This document shows, in pieces, positions 35,933 through 46,315 of a stretch of DNA of 64,000 bases. A program made the translations under genes and the position numbers. The notes beneath the pieces were generated by a model. The model was not told where the DNA came from. It was given only the letters and a program-made list of their open reading frames with translations, and ran no database searches. Position 1 is the first letter of the stretch; every line of letters begins with the position of its first letter. Origin of the DNA: Arcanobacterium sp. S3PF19 (lineage in GTDB: Bacteria > Actinomycetota > Actinomycetes > Actinomycetales > Actinomycetaceae); assembly GCF_000758825.1 (NCBI RefSeq), contig NZ_JRMX01000005.1:62001-126000 (forward strand). Reading direction: 5' to 3'.

Positions 35933-36790
35933 TCAGGCACTGGCTCCCCGGGCAATCAGCTCCCGTGCCAGCTGTCTGTAGGCTTTCGCCCCGGGGTGGT
36001 TGGGTGCATATGTTGTAATCGGCTCGGCGGCAATTGTGGCGTCGGGGAATTTGACGGTGCGTGAAATCTGGGTTTCAAACACTTTCTTTCCAAATCTTTC
36101 CCTGACCAGATCGATTACTTCCCGGGCATGGATCGTGCGGGTGTCGACCATCGTCAGCAAAACACCGTCGATTACCAGACGCGGGTTGAGACGGTCCTGC
36201 ACTCTTTCTATCTGATCGACCAGCAGTGCCACTCCGCGCATTGCAAAAAATTCCGCACCGAGAGGAATAATTACGCCGTGCGCGGCGGTAAGCGCATTCA
36301 CGGTAAGCAGCCCGAGGGAAGGCTGGCAGTCCACGATAATCACATCGTATTCATCCGTCACCGGACGCAGCACGCGCGACAGGCACTGTTCCCTTGCCAC
36401 CTCGTTGATCAGCTGAATTTCGGCCGCGGAAAGTTCGATGTTTGCCGGTGCCACATCAAGTCCGGGCACGGATGTGTGCACAATTATCTCCCTGATGTCG
36501 GGTTTTGCCGCAATCATTTCACTGTAAACCGTGCGTTCCAGCGCCATCGCGTTTATTCCCAGTCCCGCCGAGGCAGCTCCCTGCGGATCGAAATCAACTA
36601 CCAGCACTTTGCGCCCGTATCCCGCCAGTGCCGCGGCCAGATTGATGGAAGTGGTGGTTTTCCCCACGCCGCCTTTTTGGTTACACATGGCAATAATCCG
36701 CGCCGGACCGTGGCTCTCCGGTTCTTTTGGCAGCGGAAACGCTTCGCCCTCGCCCAAATTCACAAAAAGTTCGCTCTGTTGTGCATTCAC
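35933..36790 (-). CDS. parA: ParA/Soj-family chromosome-partitioning ATPase
   Basis: A 285-residue ParA/MinD-type ATPase with the deviant Walker A CNQKGGVGKTTTSINLA (Lys39 and Lys44), Walker A' VDFDPQGAASAGLGI and Walker B VIIVDCQPSLGLLTVNAL. A ~30-residue acidic leader precedes the core. This is the paralogue linked to scpAB (Rv1708 type), not the oriC-linked parA, because no parB follows. TAGATT ends 6 nt before GTG 36790, suggesting a leaderless mRNA. Confidence 0.9.
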   Translation of the reverse strand: MNAQQSELFVNLGEGEAFPLPKEPESHGPARIIAMCNQKGGVGKTTTSINLAAALAGYGRKVLVVDFDPQGAASAGLGINAMALERTVYSEMIAAKPDIREIIVHTSVPGLDVAPANIELSAAEIQLINEVAREQCLSRVLRPVTDEYDVIIVDCQPSLGLLTVNALTAAHGVIIPLGAEFFAMRGVALLVDQIERVQDRLNPRLVIDGVLLTMVDTRTIHAREVIDLVRERFGKKVFETQISRTVKFPDATIAAEPITTYAPNHPGAKAYRQLARELIARGASA

Positions 36791-36796
36791 AATACT

Positions 36797-36802
36797 AATC
36801 TA
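36797..36802 (-). promoter_or_regulatory. -10 element for a leaderless parA mRNA
   Basis: TAGATT (TANNNT, minus strand) is separated from GTG 36790 by 6 nt, leaving no room for a ribosome binding site in the transcript. Confidence 0.45.
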
Positions 36803-36820
36803 CCAAAATTTCCCCCAAAT

Positions 36821-37759
36821 TTACGTATGCAGGGCACGCGGATGGGCAGTTGCATATACTTCGCGGATCGTTTCCGCGGTTATCTTGGTGTATATCTGTG
36901 TCGTGGCAACGGAGGCATGGCCGAGAAGTTCCTGTACGACACGTATGTCCGCACCTCCCTGCAGCAGATGTGTGGCAAAAGAATGACGAAAGGTGTGCGG
37001 GCTGATGTGCCTCAGGTGCGCGCGCTGTGCCGCCCGGCGGATAATTTCCCACGCGGATTGCCTGGAAAGCGGATTGCCGCGTTTGTTCAGAAACAGATAC
37101 GGATTTCCGCTTCCTTTTGCGGCAAGCGCCGGTCTTCCCCGCACGAGATACGCGTCCAGGGCGGCCAGAGCGTAGCTGCCCAGCGGAACAATGCGTTCTT
37201 TTCCGCCTTTTCCCAGCAGCATGACGGACGCGGTTTCCCGGGAGATATCTTCCGCGCTCAGTGAAACGGCTTCGGAAATTCTGGCTCCGGTTCCGTAGAG
37301 CATCTCCAGCAGTGCCCTGTCGCGCAGGGAAACGGGATCGTCTCCCGCGCCGGCGGATTCAATCAGGTTCTGCATTTCCCCGACGGTGACCGCTTTGGGC
37401 AGCCGCAGCGGGATTTTGGGCGGTTTTACTTCCGCGGCCGGGTTGTGCTTCGTTTTTCCTTCCTCGAAGGCAAATTTATGCAGACCGCGGACGCAGGCGA
37501 GTATTCTGGCCACCGACGGGCGCGACAGATGCAGCCGGCTGTTTTTGCCCTGCAGATACTCCGCGAAGGCTTCCACGTGCCGCGTGTGCACCGCGGACAG
37601 TTCGGCAATATGCTCCGAATGCAGATAATCCGCATAGTAGCGCAGATCCCTGCCGTACGCCTTCAGTGTGTTTGCGGCCAGTGAGCGTTCGGCGCGTAAA
37701 TGGCTGAGATACATATCGATGACGGGAAACGGTTTTCGTTCCGCTGTGATTTTGCGCAC
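36821..37759 (-). CDS. xerD: Tyrosine recombinase XerD
   Basis: The 312-residue recombinase resolves chromosome dimers at dif with XerC. The N-terminal SAM-like core-binding domain (MYLSHLRAERSLAANTLKAYGRDLRYYADYL) is followed by the catalytic domain with all active residues: Arg in LYGTGARISEAV, Lys in LLGKGGKERIVPL, HTFRHSFATHLLQGGADIRVVQELLGHAS and the Tyr nucleophile in TQIYTKI. The gene is in the xerD-parA-scpAB order of actinobacteria, so it is the housekeeping enzyme rather than a mobile-element integrase. The start is GTG 37759, with a TATAAT about 30 nt upstream. Confidence 0.92.
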   Translation of the reverse strand: MRKITAERKPFPVIDMYLSHLRAERSLAANTLKAYGRDLRYYADYLHSEHIAELSAVHTRHVEAFAEYLQGKNSRLHLSRPSVARILACVRGLHKFAFEEGKTKHNPAAEVKPPKIPLRLPKAVTVGEMQNLIESAGAGDDPVSLRDRALLEMLYGTGARISEAVSLSAEDISRETASVMLLGKGGKERIVPLGSYALAALDAYLVRGRPALAAKGSGNPYLFLNKRGNPLSRQSAWEIIRRAAQRAHLRHISPHTFRHSFATHLLQGGADIRVVQELLGHASVATTQIYTKITAETIREVYATAHPRALHT

Positions 37760-37945
37760 TTCATTTTCTGCTTTCTGTCGGATTCTCTTTGATTATAGCC
37801 ATTTTGTTTTGACTTCCCTGCCCATGTGCCGTTTTTCTTTTCGCGCCGCGCATAGTCCCGAAGAAGTATGTGGCGCAATGCACTATAATTATCCGCAGGA
37901 GAGACCAATATTATAACAACGACTGTTATGGAAGTGAGTACCCGT

Positions 37946-40051
37946 ATGAGTACGTTAAAATGGACGGAATACGACCAGAAAGCAGTGGATGCCGGGCGTG
38001 CGCTTGCCGCCGATGCCGTGCAGAAAGCCGGGAACGGTCACCCGGGCACCGCAATTTCACTCTCGCCGCTGGCGTATCTGCTCTTTCAGAAAATAATGCG
38101 CCACGATCCGCGCGACGACCGTTGGGTGGGAAGAGACAGATTTGTGCTTTCCATCGGACACTCTTCGCTTACGCTTTACAATCAGCTGTTTTTTGCCGGG
38201 TACGGCCTGGAACTGTCTGATCTTGAATCTCTGCGCACCGAAAATTCCCTTACTCCCGGGCATCCGGAATACCGGCACACAAAAGGTGTGGAGATGACCA
38301 CCGGTCCTCTTGGCCAGGGCGTTTCTTCCGCCGTGGGAATGGCGATGGCCGCCCGGCGGGAACGCGGTCTTTTCGACCCCGACGCGCCGGCCGGGGAAAG
38401 CCCTTTCGACCACTATATCTTTGCCGTCTGCGGTGAAGGCTGTCTGCAGGAGGGCGTTACTTCCGAAGCGTGCTCGCTGGCGGGCACACAGGAACTCGGA
38501 AATCTGATTCTGATTTTCGACGAAAACAGAATTTCCATCGAAGACGACACGCAGGTTGCCTTCACCGAAGACGTGCTTGCCAGATTTGCCGCCTACGGAT
38601 GGCATACCCAAAGCGTGAACTGGCGCGGAAAAGACGGATACAACGAAGATTTGGATGCGCTGTATGCGGCGATTGAAAACGCAAAAAAGGTTACGGACAG
38701 GCCGTCCGTCATAAAACTGTCTACGATTATCGCCTGGCCTTCGCCCACCAAACAGGGCACGGGAGGTTCGCACGGTTCGGCGCTGGGCGAAGAAGAAATC
38801 CGCGGCCTGAAGAAAATTTTGGGTCTCGACCCGGAAAAAACTTTCGACGTTCCCGCGGATCTATTGGCCTATACCCGCCGTCAGGCTGCCGAAAGAGCGG
38901 CCGGCGCACATAAAACATGGGATGCGCGTTTTGCCGCGTGGCGGAAGGCAAATCCGCACAGGGCAGAGCTGTTTGACCGGCTGCAGGCCGGAAAACTGCC
39001 CGAAAACTGTCGGGAGGCTTTTCCGGTTTTCGAACCCGGGAAAGATATTTCCACCCGTGCGGCTTCGGGCCGGGTGCTCAATGCGATTAAAGATGTTTTC
39101 CCCGAACTTTGGGGCGGATCGGCCGATTTGGCGGGCTCAAACAATACGGCGATGAAAGGGGATCCGTCCTTCATTCCCGCCGAGCATTCAACCAATGCCT
39201 GGTCAGGGAATATATACGGCAGGAATGTGCATTTCGGAATTCGCGAACACGCGATGGGCGCAATTCTCAACGGGATTGTGCTGCACGGGCCGACACGCGC
39301 CTATGGAGGAACATTCTTCGTGTTCTCCGACTATATGCGTCCCGCTGTCCGCCTGGCGGCACTGATGAAAGTGCCTTCCGTGTTTGTGTGGACGCATGAT
39401 TCGATAGGCGTGGGCGAAGACGGTCCGACGCATCAGCCGATCGAACATCTGTGGGCATACCGGGCAATTCCCGATTTTGATCTTGTGCGCCCCGCGGATG
39501 CCAACGAAACATCCTATGCGTGGCGTGGGATTCTGGAACAGAAAGAACGGCCGGCGGCGATTGTTCTTTCCCGGCAGAATCTGCCCGTATTCGAACGCGG
39601 CACGGAAGCAAAGGGAGATATGCTCGCCCCGGCCTGCGGCGTTTTGCGCGGCGGTTACGTGCTTGCCGCGGGAGATGACGTCGCCCTGCTCGCCACGGGT
39701 TCGGAAGTGTCAATAGCTCTTGACGCACGTAAGATTCTGGCAGAAGAGGGTATTTCCGCGCGCGTTGTTTCTCTCCCCTGCCTTTCCTGGTTCGAGGCGC
39801 AGGACAGCTCATATCGGGAAGAGGTGCTTCCTCCCGCCATGAAGGCCCGTGTAAGCGTGGAAGCCGGTTCGACTTTCGGCTGGGCCGGATATGTCGGAGA
39901 CGCCGGCAGAAGCATCGGAATAAATCACTACGGAGAATCGGCCCCCGCAAAGAGGCTTTTTGAAAAGTACGGCATTACGGCGCAGGCAGTTGCCGCGGCG
40001 GCAAAGGAGTCCCTTGCCGCCGCTGCCGGATCCCGCTGCGGAAAGGAATGA
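37946..40051 (+). CDS. tkt: Transketolase
   Basis: Thiamine-diphosphate enzyme of the non-oxidative pentose phosphate pathway. The 701-residue protein shows GNGHPGTAISLSPLAYLL, GPLGQGVSSAVGMAMAARRE, the ThDP motif VCGEGCLQEGVTSEA...LILIFDEN, and the pyrimidine domain FGIREHAMGAILNG and THDSIGVGEDGPTHQPIEHL. ATG 37946 has GGAAGTGAG upstream; ATG 37928 in frame is possible. It precedes tal with overlapping stop/start, forming a tkt-tal pair. Confidence 0.95.
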   Translation: MSTLKWTEYDQKAVDAGRALAADAVQKAGNGHPGTAISLSPLAYLLFQKIMRHDPRDDRWVGRDRFVLSIGHSSLTLYNQLFFAGYGLELSDLESLRTENSLTPGHPEYRHTKGVEMTTGPLGQGVSSAVGMAMAARRERGLFDPDAPAGESPFDHYIFAVCGEGCLQEGVTSEACSLAGTQELGNLILIFDENRISIEDDTQVAFTEDVLARFAAYGWHTQSVNWRGKDGYNEDLDALYAAIENAKKVTDRPSVIKLSTIIAWPSPTKQGTGGSHGSALGEEEIRGLKKILGLDPEKTFDVPADLLAYTRRQAAERAAGAHKTWDARFAAWRKANPHRAELFDRLQAGKLPENCREAFPVFEPGKDISTRAASGRVLNAIKDVFPELWGGSADLAGSNNTAMKGDPSFIPAEHSTNAWSGNIYGRNVHFGIREHAMGAILNGIVLHGPTRAYGGTFFVFSDYMRPAVRLAALMKVPSVFVWTHDSIGVGEDGPTHQPIEHLWAYRAIPDFDLVRPADANETSYAWRGILEQKERPAAIVLSRQNLPVFERGTEAKGDMLAPACGVLRGGYVLAAGDDVALLATGSEVSIALDARKILAEEGISARVVSLPCLSWFEAQDSSYREEVLPPAMKARVSVEAGSTFGWAGYVGDAGRSIGINHYGESAPAKRLFEKYGITAQAVAAAAKESLAAAAGSRCGKE

Positions 40052-40056
40052 ATACG

Positions 40057-41157
40057 ATGAACAATATCGAAAAACTACGTGAGTGCGGCGTCTCGGTATG
40101 GCTGGATGATCTTTCTCGCGCCCGCCTGGTTTCGGGGCAGCTGGAAAAGATGATCGGGGACGGTTTTATCAGCGGCGTGACCACGAATCCGTCTATTTTC
40201 CGCAACGCAATCAGCGGAGCCCGGGATTATCGGGAAGATATCGCCAAATTATCCGATGCCGGCAAATCGGCGGAAGAGATTATTACTGTTCTTACGTCCG
40301 AAGACGTAAGGCAGGCATGTGATCTGTTTGCCGAAACCTACCGCAATACCAACGGATACGACGGGCGGGTGTCGATTGAAGTGGATCCGCGTCTGGCCCA
40401 TGCCGGCGAAGAAACGGTAGTGCAGGCAAAGAAGCTGTGGAAACTGGTAGACCGTCCGAATGTGATGATTAAAATTCCGGCCACGCTTGAAGGTCTGCAT
40501 GCCATTACTGCCGCCGTGGCAGAGGGAATATCGGTCAACGTAACTCTGATCTTCTCCGCCGACCGCTACCGGCAGGTGATTGATGCCTATTTCTGCGGAT
40601 TGGAAAAGGCACTGGAAAAAGGGATCGATATCAGTACCATTCATTCGGTTGCTTCGTTTTTCGTCTCCCGTGTGGACACCGAAATCGATGCCCGGCTGAG
40701 CGAAATCGGTTCTCCCGACGCACTGGCGATGCGCGGCAAAGCGGCTCTGGCCAACGCCCGTGTCGCCTATGGCGTGTATCTGGATCATTTTGTGAATTCG
40801 CAGCGTTTTGCGCAGTTGGCTGCCCGGGGTGCCAATATCCAGCGTCCTTTGTGGGCGTCGACGGGTGTGAAGAATCCCGATTACTCCCCCACTTTGTATG
40901 TTGACCGTCTGGTGGCAAAGAACACCGTGAATACAATGCCGGAGGCAACGTTGCGGGCAACATTGGACACTGCGGAAATAACCGGAGACACAATCTGCGG
41001 TGAAATTGAAAATTCCGAACAGATAATTAAACAGATTGTCCGTCTGGGAATTGATTTTTCTTCCGCTACCGACAGGCTCGAAGCCGAGGGTGTGGAAAAG
41101 TTTGAGATTGCATGGAATGAGCTGAACGAAGCCGTGGCCGAAGCCATGCAGCAATAA
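40057..41157 (+). CDS. tal: Transaldolase
   Basis: Transfers dihydroxyacetone units between sugar phosphates. The 366-residue TalAB type-2/actinobacterial form has GVSVWLDDLSRARL, SGVTTNPSIF, the Schiff-base lysine in NVMIKIPATLEGLHAI and ISVNVTLIFSADRY, and late GANIQRPLWASTGVKNPDY. ATG 40057 is chosen because AAAGGA lies 9-10 nt upstream; ATG 40048, overlapping the tkt stop, directly abuts that site. Completes the pentose phosphate set with rpe and tkt. Confidence 0.94.
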   Translation: MNNIEKLRECGVSVWLDDLSRARLVSGQLEKMIGDGFISGVTTNPSIFRNAISGARDYREDIAKLSDAGKSAEEIITVLTSEDVRQACDLFAETYRNTNGYDGRVSIEVDPRLAHAGEETVVQAKKLWKLVDRPNVMIKIPATLEGLHAITAAVAEGISVNVTLIFSADRYRQVIDAYFCGLEKALEKGIDISTIHSVASFFVSRVDTEIDARLSEIGSPDALAMRGKAALANARVAYGVYLDHFVNSQRFAQLAARGANIQRPLWASTGVKNPDYSPTLYVDRLVAKNTVNTMPEATLRATLDTAEITGDTICGEIENSEQIIKQIVRLGIDFSSATDRLEAEGVEKFEIAWNELNEAVAEAMQQ

Positions 41158-41174
41158 TCGGTTACGGTTTATGG

Positions 41175-41210
41175 TTTTGGGGGTGGCCGCTTTCGCTGCC
41201 ACCCCCAAAA
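41175..41210. terminator. Symmetric hairpin between tal and the convergent small gene
   Basis: TTTTGGGGGTGGC (41175-41187) pairs over 13 bp with its complement at 41198-41210. Lying between converging genes, it may end transcription from both sides, although neither side has a long U-tract. Confidence 0.55.
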
Positions 41211-41281
41211 CACTTTATATTTGTTTGACGGACGTTGTTATTGTTTTTTGCGCGGCATCCCAATTTGCTTTCACATTTCCG

Positions 41282-41431
41282 TCAGCGTAAAAGGGGTACG
41301 TCACGGATTTGCGAATAGTCTTCCGCCATTGCCGGCGGAATGAAACACACGAGGGAAAACACCATGGCAAGTATCGCGGATATGCAAAGACACAGGCGGA
41401 CTTTTCCGTTTCCGTAGATCTGTTTCGGCAC
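41282..41431 (-). CDS. Small signal-peptide protein, unknown function
   Basis: I do not recognise this 49-residue product. It has a textbook secretion signal: a basic start (VPKQIYGNGKVR), a hydrophobic core (LCLCISAILAMVFSLVCF) and a cleavage site PPAMA|ED, which would leave only a 13-residue mature peptide, EDYSQIRDVPLLR. Expression signals are good: GGAG lies 6 nt before GTG 41431, and TTGACC/AAGAAT (17 bp spacing) lie upstream. It follows the secG terminator, so it is its own unit. Either a genuine short secreted peptide or the frameshifted start of a longer exported protein: the -1/+1 frame continues open to 41215 with VTYPFYADGNVKANWDAAQK. Confidence 0.55.
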   Translation of the reverse strand: MPKQIYGNGKVRLCLCISAILAMVFSLVCFIPPAMAEDYSQIRDVPLLR

Positions 41432-41455
41432 TGAAATCTCCAAAAATAAACCATT

Positions 41456-41484
41456 ATTCTTGGATTTAAAACTACTTAGGTCAA
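41456..41484 (-). promoter_or_regulatory. Promoter of the small signal-peptide gene
   Basis: On the minus strand TTGACC (41484-41479) and AAGAAT (41461-41456) are 17 bp apart and 25 nt from the GTG start. Confidence 0.5.
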
Positions 41485-41529
41485 CCTGATTTTTCTGTCC
41501 TTTTTGTGTGAAACCGCAAATTACGGCTA

Positions 41530-41568
41530 AAAACAAAGCTGCCCCAAAATCTGTGTTGGGGCAGCTTT
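41530..41568 (-). terminator. Intrinsic terminator after secG
   Basis: A 13-bp perfect stem (41535-41547 with 41556-41568) with an 8-nt loop is followed on the minus strand by GTTTTT. Confidence 0.9.
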
Positions 41569-41580
41569 TGTGCGGTAAGA

Positions 41581-41823
41581 TCACATGAATTTGGTCAGCA
41601 GACCGATCAGAATAATCAAAACCGTCCATATCACCGAAGTTCCGATGGTGATTCGGTTCAGATTCCTTTCCGCGACGCCCGAAGAACGCATGGAAGTGGA
41701 AATGCCTCCGCCGAACATATCCGAAATGCCGCCTCCGCGGCCTTTGTGCAGCAGAATTGCGACCATCAAAAGCAGACTTGAAATCACCAAGAGTACTTTG
41801 CAAATGACTAAAATAACGCCCAC
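41581..41823 (-). CDS. secG: Protein-export membrane protein SecG
   Basis: The 80-residue SecYEG subunit has two membrane helices (about 3-23 and 58-77) joined by the Gly-rich conserved loop LLHKGRGGGISDMFGGGISTS. The start is GTG 41823 with AAGGA upstream. It lies downstream of tpiA, as in many actinobacteria and firmicutes, but each has its own terminator. Confidence 0.95.
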   Translation of the reverse strand: MGVILVICKVLLVISSLLLMVAILLHKGRGGGISDMFGGGISTSMRSSGVAERNLNRITIGTSVIWTVLIILIGLLTKFM

Positions 41824-41903
41824 TTCTCTATACTTCCTTTACAGCCTAAATTCCGCTTTGTTTTGCAGCCAAGTCGAATTTCGACACAGCCTTAATAATA
41901 CAA

Positions 41904-41943
41904 GATGTTGGTGAGTTGTAAAAGTTTACCGCCCACCAACATC
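41904..41943 (-). terminator. Probable terminator after tpiA
   Basis: A 10-bp stem (41904-41913 with 41934-41943) with a 20-nt loop is followed on the minus strand by TTGTATTATT. Confidence 0.6.
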
Positions 41944-41963
41944 CCGCAGTGTTTCGGACTGCC

Positions 41964-42740
41964 TTATCCCAGATAAGTTACAATCTTTGCGAATTCATCC
42001 GCTTTCAGCGAAGCTCCGCCCACGAGGGCTCCGTCCACATCAGGCTGCGCCATGATGTCTTTTACGTTTGCGGACTTCACCGAACCGCCGTACTGAATAC
42101 GCAGTGCATCGGCAGTGGCCCGGTCGAACAGTTCGGCGACCTTTGTTCTGATTGCGCCGCATACCTCCTGTGCGTTTTCCGGTGTGGCCACTTCTCCGGT
42201 TCCGATTGCCCAAATGGGTTCGTAGGCGATAACCGACTTTGCCACTTCTTCGGCAGTCAGACCGGAGAGCATTTCCTCTACCTGGCCCAGCACGTACTGT
42301 ACGTGTGTACCGGCTTTGCGGATTTCCAGAGCTTCGCCGCAGCACATAATCGGCAGCAGACCCGCATCCAGTGCCTTCTTCGCCTTCTGCCCCACGAGCT
42401 GCGAGGTCTCACCGTGGTATTCGCGGCGTTCCGAATGTCCGACGACCACATACGTGCACCCCAAAGCGGTGAGCATGGCTGTGGAAATCTCGCCGGTGTA
42501 AGCTCCGGCATCGTGGACGGACACATCCTGTGCCCCGTACTTAATTTTCATTTCATCGGCTTCAACCAGCGTCTGCACAGAGCGGATATCGGTAAACGGA
42601 ACGATTACCGCAGCTTCCACCCTGCTGAAATCGTGCTTCAGATCTTTCAGCGTCCAGTCAAGCTTCTGTACGAGTGCGGCAGCCTCCAGATGATCCAGAT
42701 TCATCTTCCAGTTACCGGCCATTAACGGTGTGCGTGCCAT
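41964..42740 (-). CDS. tpiA: Triosephosphate isomerase
   Basis: Interconverts dihydroxyacetone phosphate and glyceraldehyde 3-phosphate, and so would also take the DHAP released by RhaD. The 258-residue TIM barrel has catalytic Lys in [11 protein letters not shown], His in [13 protein letters not shown] and Glu in [24 protein letters not shown]; phosphate loop [12 protein letters not shown] and [13 protein letters not shown]. It starts 3 nt after the pgk stop, so pgk-tpiA form one unit. Confidence 0.97.
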   Translation of the reverse strand: MARTPLMAGNWKMNLDHLEAAALVQKLDWTLKDLKHDFSRVEAAVIVPFTDIRSVQTLVEADEMKIKYGAQDVSVHDAGAYTGEISTAMLTALGCTYVVVGHSERREYHGETSQLVGQKAKKALDAGLLPIMCCGEALEIRKAGTHVQYVLGQVEEMLSGLTAEEVAKSVIAYEPIWAIGTGEVATPENAQEVCGAIRTKVAELFDRATADALRIQYGGSVKSANVKDIMAQPDVDGALVGGASLKADEFAKIVTYLG

Positions 42741-42743
42741 AAA

Positions 42744-43937
42744 TTAATCCTCCAATACGGCAATTCCCGGCAGGGTCTTTCCCTCAAGAAACTCGAGCGA
42801 AGCTCCGCCGCCGGTTGAAATATGGTTAAATTTAGTCTCATCGTAACCCAGCGTGCGTACCGCGGCCGCGGAATCTCCGCCTCCGACAATGGTGAATCCG
42901 CAGGCATCCTGCATCGCCTGCGCCACTGCGCGGGTACCTTTTGCAAATGCCTCAAATTCAAATACGCCCATCGGTCCGTTCCATACGATCGTCTTGGAAT
43001 CGGCAATTGCCTGTGCGTATCTTTCCGCCGTCTGCGGACCGATATCCAGACCCATTTCCTGCGCGGGCATTGCGTCCGCCGGATGCACCGAAGCAGGCGC
43101 GTCGGCTTTGAATTCGGCAGCGGTGACGTTGTCTGTGGGAAGCAGGATTTCAACTCCCTTTTGCTTCGCCTTTTCCAAATATGCTTTGGCGTTTTCGATC
43201 TGATCTTCTTCCAGCAGTGACTTTCCTACTTCGTATCCCTGTGCCCGAAGGAAAGTATATGCCATACCGCCGCCGATGAGCAGCCGGTCCGCTTTCTCGA
43301 TGAGATTGTCGATCACGCCCAGCTTGTCGGAAACTTTTGAGCCGCCGAGAATAACCGTGTAAGGACGCTGCGGATTGTCGGTTGCCTTGGAAAGCGAATC
43401 GATCTCTTTGAATACGAGTTCGCCCGCCGCAGACGGAAGCAGCTTTGCCACATCGTATACAGACGCCTGCTTACGGTGTACCACACCGAAACCGTCCGAA
43501 ACATACACATCCGCCAGAGCCGCGTACAGGGCGGCCAGTTCTTCGCGTTCGCTGTCTGTTTTGGATGTTTCGCGCGGGTCAAAGCGGACATTTTCCAGCA
43601 GCACCACTTCGCCCGGACCGACCTGCGCCGCCAGACGGTGGGCATCTTCTCCCACAGTGTCGGCAGCAAGTTTTACGTTTTGGCCCAAAAGCTCTCCCAG
43701 GCGTGCCGCAACGGGAGCCAGCGAAAAGTCCGGGTTTACCTTTCCTTTCGGACGGCCCAGATGTGCCATTACGACAACTTTCGCCCCGGCTTTGACAAGT
43801 CGGGTAAGAGTCGGAAGGGCGGCACGGATCCGGCCGTCGTCGGTGATGTTCTTTTCCGCGTCGAGAGGCACATTAAAGTCTGAGCGAACAAGTACTTTCT
43901 TCCCTGAAAGATCTCCGAGTGAATCAATTGTACGCAT
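42744..43937 (-). CDS. pgk: Phosphoglycerate kinase
   Basis: Glycolytic kinase making ATP from 1,3-bisphosphoglycerate. The 397-residue protein has the substrate loop [48 protein letters not shown], and the nucleotide site [17 protein letters not shown] with [18 protein letters not shown] 43937 has GGAG upstream; the frame is open further to 44000, running through the gap terminator, and that part is excluded. Confidence 0.96.
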   Translation of the reverse strand: MRTIDSLGDLSGKKVLVRSDFNVPLDAEKNITDDGRIRAALPTLTRLVKAGAKVVVMAHLGRPKGKVNPDFSLAPVAARLGELLGQNVKLAADTVGEDAHRLAAQVGPGEVVLLENVRFDPRETSKTDSEREELAALYAALADVYVSDGFGVVHRKQASVYDVAKLLPSAAGELVFKEIDSLSKATDNPQRPYTVILGGSKVSDKLGVIDNLIEKADRLLIGGGMAYTFLRAQGYEVGKSLLEEDQIENAKAYLEKAKQKGVEILLPTDNVTAAEFKADAPASVHPADAMPAQEMGLDIGPQTAERYAQAIADSKTIVWNGPMGVFEFEAFAKGTRAVAQAMQDACGFTIVGGGDSAAAVRTLGYDETKFNHISTGGGASLEFLEGKTLPGIAVLED

Positions 43938-43965
43938 TATTTTCTTCTCCGTTTGACGAGTTTTG

Positions 43966-44005
43966 AAAAGATAGGTGTCTGTGCCGAATCGCACAGACAC
44001 CTATC
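43966..44005 (-). terminator. Terminator or attenuator between gap and pgk
   Basis: A perfect 15-bp stem (43970-43984 with 43991-44005) and a 6-nt loop are followed on the minus strand by TTTTC. It should reduce read-through from gap into pgk. Confidence 0.8.
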
Positions 44006-44029
44006 AGTTCGACATAATTAATGCTTGGC

Positions 44030-45177
<1,148 letters not shown>

Positions 45178-45262
45178 GACTAACGGCACTTTCGCGTGTT
45201 TCATTCACAGATAGCGAATGTGCCTGTGTTGTTTTTCACTTTGGTGCGCAAAGAAGAACGGT

Positions 45263-46252
45263 TTATCCCCGCAAAGAACGTTTTTCCGCTTCCTCAACGG
45301 CATCCAGTGTGGAGGGAATTCCGAGTTCCTGCGCGCGTTTGTCGGCCATCGTGTTCAGTCTGCGCAGTCTGCCCGCAACCGCATCCTTTGTGGCGGTCTG
45401 CGAAAGTCTTTCTCCCAGCACGTTCAGCGAGTCGTGCGGGTATTTTATTCTGCATTCCCCGGCTTCGCGCAGCTTTTCGGGAATATCGGCTCCGAGAATT
45501 TCAAAGGCACGTTTTACGCGGATTACCGCAATCACCGCCGCGTCCGCACTGCGGCGCATATTGGCGTCGTCAAAGTTCGCCAGCCGGTTAATGCTTCCGT
45601 TGACTTCCCGCTGCGTGCGCAGCTCCTCCCAGACAAGAACCGCATCGTTGGCGCCGATTCGGGTGAGCATTGCGGAAATTGCATCTCCTTCGCGGATATC
45701 GACCCGATGCGCACCCCGCGATTCTCTTGCCCTGTAGGGAATCTCCATCCGTCTCGCCAGGCCGCCGATCGCATAGGCAGCTTCCAAAGACGGGCACGTA
45801 ACTTCCAAAGAGGCATTTCTGCCCGGCTCAAGCAGGGTTCCCCGGGCCAAAAAAGCACCCCGCCAGGCCGCCGCCGCATCGGCTTTCGATCCCGAGACGA
45901 TATGCGGTGCCAGACCCCTCATCAGCCGCCCTTTGGCGTCCAGCAGACCGAGTCTGCGCGCAATCCGCTCCCCGCGGTCCGTCACCTGCAGCACATAATG
46001 ATTTCCGTTGCGCATTGAATTGTGCACGGCCACCAGTTCCGCCGTAATGTTGTATGCCCTGCGCAAAAGTTCCCACAGATGCCGTGCCGCTCCGGGATGC
46101 GTGAGTTCCGCGTGCAGGCCAACCACGCCGGAATTGATCTGCAGGCCTCCGGCAAATCTGAACATGGTCGAAATCTCGGCCACCATAGACGAGGCAAGGG
46201 GCGGATACACATCCGAAATTTCATTTTTTACCGGCACGGTTAACGCTGGCAT
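45263..46252 (-). CDS. whiA: WhiA DNA-binding protein
   Basis: WhiA is a LAGLIDADG-homing-endonuclease-like protein with a C-terminal helix-turn-helix; in Streptomyces it works with WhiB on cell-division genes. The 329-residue product shows VKNEISDVYPPLASSMVAEISTMFRFAGGL, the degenerate LAGLIDADG region RGAFLARGTLLEPGRNASLEVTCPSLEAAYAIGGLARR, and the HTH RIKYPHDSLNVLGERLSQTATKDAVAGRLRRL. GAGGAG precedes ATG 46252. Last gene of uvrC-rapZ-yvcK-whiA. Confidence 0.95.
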   Translation of the reverse strand: MPALTVPVKNEISDVYPPLASSMVAEISTMFRFAGGLQINSGVVGLHAELTHPGAARHLWELLRRAYNITAELVAVHNSMRNGNHYVLQVTDRGERIARRLGLLDAKGRLMRGLAPHIVSGSKADAAAAWRGAFLARGTLLEPGRNASLEVTCPSLEAAYAIGGLARRMEIPYRARESRGAHRVDIREGDAISAMLTRIGANDAVLVWEELRTQREVNGSINRLANFDDANMRRSADAAVIAVIRVKRAFEILGADIPEKLREAGECRIKYPHDSLNVLGERLSQTATKDAVAGRLRRLNTMADKRAQELGIPSTLDAVEEAEKRSLRG

Positions 46253-46315
46253 TGACGTAACTCCTCATAAAGACTACATTACAAGCTATCAAAAATCCGT
46301 TTTTCCCGCGACCCG

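Noticed and set aside
36821-37759. Phage or island integrase
   Set aside because: The recombinase sits in the conserved xerD-parA-scpAB order and matches XerD, so it is a housekeeping gene.
41215-41454. 79-residue frame over the small signal-peptide gene
   Set aside because: Starts before the GGAG site, lacks a signal peptide or motif in its first half, and its GC-phase usage fits a shadow; only its last third is discussed as a possible frameshifted tail.
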